This document shows positions 62,190 through 64,000 of a stretch of 64,000 bases of DNA, one piece after another (the first letter of the stretch is position 1; each line of letters starts with the position of its first letter). Under the pieces are notes generated by a model. That model was given only the letters and a program-made list of their open reading frames with translations. It searched no databases and was not told where the DNA came from. The position numbers and the translations under genes were made by a program. The DNA comes from Mucilaginibacter_A sp964251965 (GTDB taxonomy: Bacteria > Bacteroidota > Bacteroidia > Sphingobacteriales > Sphingobacteriaceae). Where the stretch lies: assembly GCA_964251965.1 (NCBI GenBank), contig CAXULQ010000007.1, positions 1-64,000 of the forward strand, written 5' to 3'.

Positions 62190-63104
62190 ATGAGCTTAGT
62201 TGTTATTGGATCTATCGCTTTAGATAATATAGAAACACCTTTTGGTAAGGTAGAAAAAATAGTTGGCGGTGCTGCACCTTTTGCCTGTTTAGCCGCCTCG
62301 TATTTTTATGATCAGGTTAAAGTAGTAGGAATTATTGGAGGTGATTTTCCAAAGTCAGAACTGTTATTTTGGAAAGAACATAAAATCGATACCGAAGGGC
62401 TTCAAATTGCCGAAGACCGAAAAAATTTCTTTTGGTCCGGGAAATATCATAATGATATGAATAATCGGGACACATTAGAAACAGGGCTTAATGTATTGGA
62501 AGATTTTGATCCCATTATACCTGCTTCTTACCAAGATTGTGAATATTTACTATTGGCGAACCTTACCCCTACAACACAGCAAACCGCTATCGACCGGTTA
62601 ACCAACCGCCCAAAATTAATTGTTTTAGATACGATGAATTTCTGGATGGACATTGCCCTGGACGATTTGTTATCTACCCTAAAATCGGTTGATGTTTTAA
62701 CGATCAATGATGCAGAAGCACGCCAACTTTCCGGAGAATTTTCACTGGTAAAAGCAGCAAATAAAATTTTACAAATGGGGCCGAAGTACCTCATCATCAA
62801 AAAAGGAGAGCACGGTGCGTTGCTTTTTGGTGAAGGTAAAATCTTTTCGGCACCGGCCTTACCTTTGGCGGATGTTTTCGACCCAACTGGCGCTGGCGAT
62901 ACTTTTGCCGGCGGTTTTATCGGTTATCTGGCTAAAGTTGGAACCGTAAATTTCTCAAACATGAAAAACGCTATCATTTTTGGTTCTGCATTAGCTTCTT
63001 TTTGTGTAGAAAAATTCGGGACAGAAAAATTAAGAAACCTAACGCAAGTAGAAATTGCAGCAAGGGTTGAAGAGTTTGTACAACTTAGCAATTTCCAAAT
63101 TTAA
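62190..63104 (+). CDS. PfkB-family carbohydrate kinase
   Basis: The 304-residue kinase has the ribokinase fold: start MSLVVIGSIALDNIETPFGK with GGAAPFACLAAS (N-terminal Gly-rich motif), NDAEARQLSGEF, LIIKKGEHGALLF and the PfkB signature DVFDPTGAGDTFAGGFIGYL with catalytic Asp. It phosphorylates a sugar or nucleoside; specificity is unknown. It is divergent from tRNA-Asn and convergent with the cytochrome b5-like gene. Confidence 0.93.
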   Translation: MSLVVIGSIALDNIETPFGKVEKIVGGAAPFACLAASYFYDQVKVVGIIGGDFPKSELLFWKEHKIDTEGLQIAEDRKNFFWSGKYHNDMNNRDTLETGLNVLEDFDPIIPASYQDCEYLLLANLTPTTQQTAIDRLTNRPKLIVLDTMNFWMDIALDDLLSTLKSVDVLTINDAEARQLSGEFSLVKAANKILQMGPKYLIIKKGEHGALLFGEGKIFSAPALPLADVFDPTGAGDTFAGGFIGYLAKVGTVNFSNMKNAIIFGSALASFCVEKFGTEKLRNLTQVEIAARVEEFVQLSNFQI

Positions 63105-63106
63105 GA

Positions 63107-63343
63107 TCAGCCTAAAACCCCTACTATTTTAAACCTGCTAAAAACAGCATTGGTGTGCGGCGCGTCTATCAGTTCTTCTGTCAAATCCTGGCCGGCCCAA
63201 TGCTCGTAATGCTTTCCATTTTGCCACAACCGGCTTTCGGTTACGTCATAAACCAAGCCCTGGTAAGCTATCCAAATTTGCGGTTTGTCCTGCCCGTTGC
63301 GCAGGGCAAGCTGATTTTTGCTGAAAACCGGCAATTCACTCAT
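63107..63343 (-). CDS. Small cytochrome b5-like heme-binding protein
   Basis: The 78-residue protein matches the minimal cytochrome b5-like domain: PQIWIAYQGLVYDVTESRLW, NGKHYEHWAGQDLTEELIDA, PHTNAVFSRFKIVGVL. His in HYEHWAG and in APHT are likely heme ligands. It overlaps the lycopene cyclase-type gene by 4 bp and is cotranscribed. It could be the electron donor for a membrane oxygenase in carotenoid modification (inference). Confidence 0.85.
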   Translation of the reverse strand: MSELPVFSKNQLALRNGQDKPQIWIAYQGLVYDVTESRLWQNGKHYEHWAGQDLTEELIDAPHTNAVFSRFKIVGVLG

Positions 63344-64000
63344 TTTTGGTCGATAAAAGAAGCATTCCGTTTTCGGTAATATTCAAAAAAAGCAATGTTC
63401 ATCAACAGTAAAGACATCAGGTAGAAATGGTCTTCTACCGGAATTGTCCCGATCCTGATCCCTAAATTTTCGGCGTTGTTATAACTAACAATCGGCACAG
63501 AAGTGAGAATGCCGTTAACAATATAAAACGGTATCAGCGACACTAAATAAGCCAGGAAAAAGCGGTTGAGCCACTTCACTTTCAACGTAAATATTAAAAA
63601 AAGAAGCAGTAAAAACAGTGTCCCAAAATTGATAAGCGTGTAAAGCCGGCCGTGAAAAAAAATCAGCATCAACACAGAAACAACAATCAAAAAAGCAGTC
63701 AAAATTTTAATTATCCTTTCCGGGATTTGCCACTTTACATAATAATTTAAGCATTCGTAAATAAAAATACACGAAAACGGGATTGTCAGAAAAAACAGGA
63801 TTTCTTCCAGCGGAAGCCTAAAAAACGTAATCCCTAAAATATAGTTTGGGTTGAAGGACCATACTTCTTTTACCGTAAAAAAAATATCCCACGTTAAAAA
63901 AAGCATTCCGGTAATAAGCAGGCCAGGCCAAATATATTTCCAGTTTTTGTAAAACTGTACGCGCTTATCAAACGATAAAAGCAGCGGAAAAATAACGCTT
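63340..64000 (-). CDS. Lycopene cyclase domain protein (cut by window edge)
   Basis: The open frame continues to the window end, so the true start lies beyond 64000. Visible: LLLSFDKRVQFYKNWKYIWP, GMLFLTWDIFFTVKEVWSFN, PNYILGITFFRLPLEEILFF and several membrane helices, the hallmarks of the CrtYc/d-type lycopene cyclase domain. The C-terminus NASFIDQK is encoded over an element arm (63352-63365). It would cyclise lycopene in the inner membrane; other carotenoid genes should be nearby outside the window. Confidence 0.88.
   Translation of the reverse strand, partial: SVIFPLLLSFDKRVQFYKNWKYIWPGLLITGMLFLTWDIFFTVKEVWSFNPNYILGITFFRLPLEEILFFLTIPFSCIFIYECLNYYVKWQIPERIIKILTAFLIVVSVLMLIFFHGRLYTLINFGTLFLLLLFLIFTLKVKWLNRFFLAYLVSLIPFYIVNGILTSVPIVSYNNAENLGIRIGTIPVEDHFYLMSLLLMNIAFFEYYRKRNASFIDQK

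Overview
The window looks like a chromosomal segment of a Bacteroidetes bacterium, probably a Sphingobacteriaceae (Pedobacter/Mucilaginibacter-like) genome. The reasons are large outer-membrane beta-barrel receptors with N-terminal carboxypeptidase-regulatory domains, DUF3570/DUF4266/ApbE genes, ECF sigma/anti-sigma pairs, TAnnTTTG-type promoter boxes and moderate AT richness. The genus is an inference.

Layout. 0-4 kb: an IS1-type transposase remnant and several gene remnants around an SDR oxidoreductase, a DUF4440 protein and an AraC regulator. 4-14 kb: secreted glycosidases (GH51, two GH43, GH88), a cytochrome c, a MetX-like hydrolase and an amidase, mixed with tails of degraded glycosidases (GH2, GH78). 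14-26 kb: dienelactone hydrolase, an ECF sigma/anti-sigma/effector operon, outer-membrane barrels, a two-component system and a small EamA protein. 26.7-31.4 kb: a VIT-type protein, cytochrome b, Rieske protein, thioredoxin, ApbE, DUF4266 and DUF3570, which looks like an extracytoplasmic redox module. 31.6-42.5 kb: DUF1080, an APC permease, a MORN-like protein, DUF1338, a receptor with a Gly-rich partner, and penicillin acylase. 42.6-61.1 kb: a complete type I CRISPR-Cas locus. Its array of 30-bp repeats (about 130 repeats and 129 spacers by hand count) is read on the minus strand from a leader beside cas2. The cas genes, all minus strand, run cas6 - cas5 - cas3 - cas8 - cas7 - (PRiA4b ORF-3-like) - cas4 - (four-helix-bundle) - cas1 - cas2. 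61-64 kb: noncoding remnants, tRNA-Asn, a PfkB kinase, a cytochrome b5-like protein and a lycopene cyclase-type gene cut by the window edge.

Most interesting: between a broken cas6 copy and the intact cas6 lie a single CRISPR repeat, a tRNA-like sequence and a TATATTTG promoter box. The sequence downstream of the solo repeat (a pseudo-spacer) matches the region just upstream of that box at 15 of 17 positions. One of the two mismatches is at position 6, which Cascade does not read, and a CCA lies at the PAM position. This is the architecture of a CRISPR-regulated RNA toxin-antitoxin (CreTA) or a Cascade autoregulatory guide (CreR), with a tRNA-mimic-like RNA as the controlled product.

Second theme: a dispersed palindromic element (arms ATGCTTCTTTTATC / GATAAAAGAAGCAT, 50-120 bp apart) occurs in more than 20 places. 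It lies between genes, inside reading frames (for example the signal peptides of GH51 and GH43), between cas1 and cas2, and in one CRISPR spacer.
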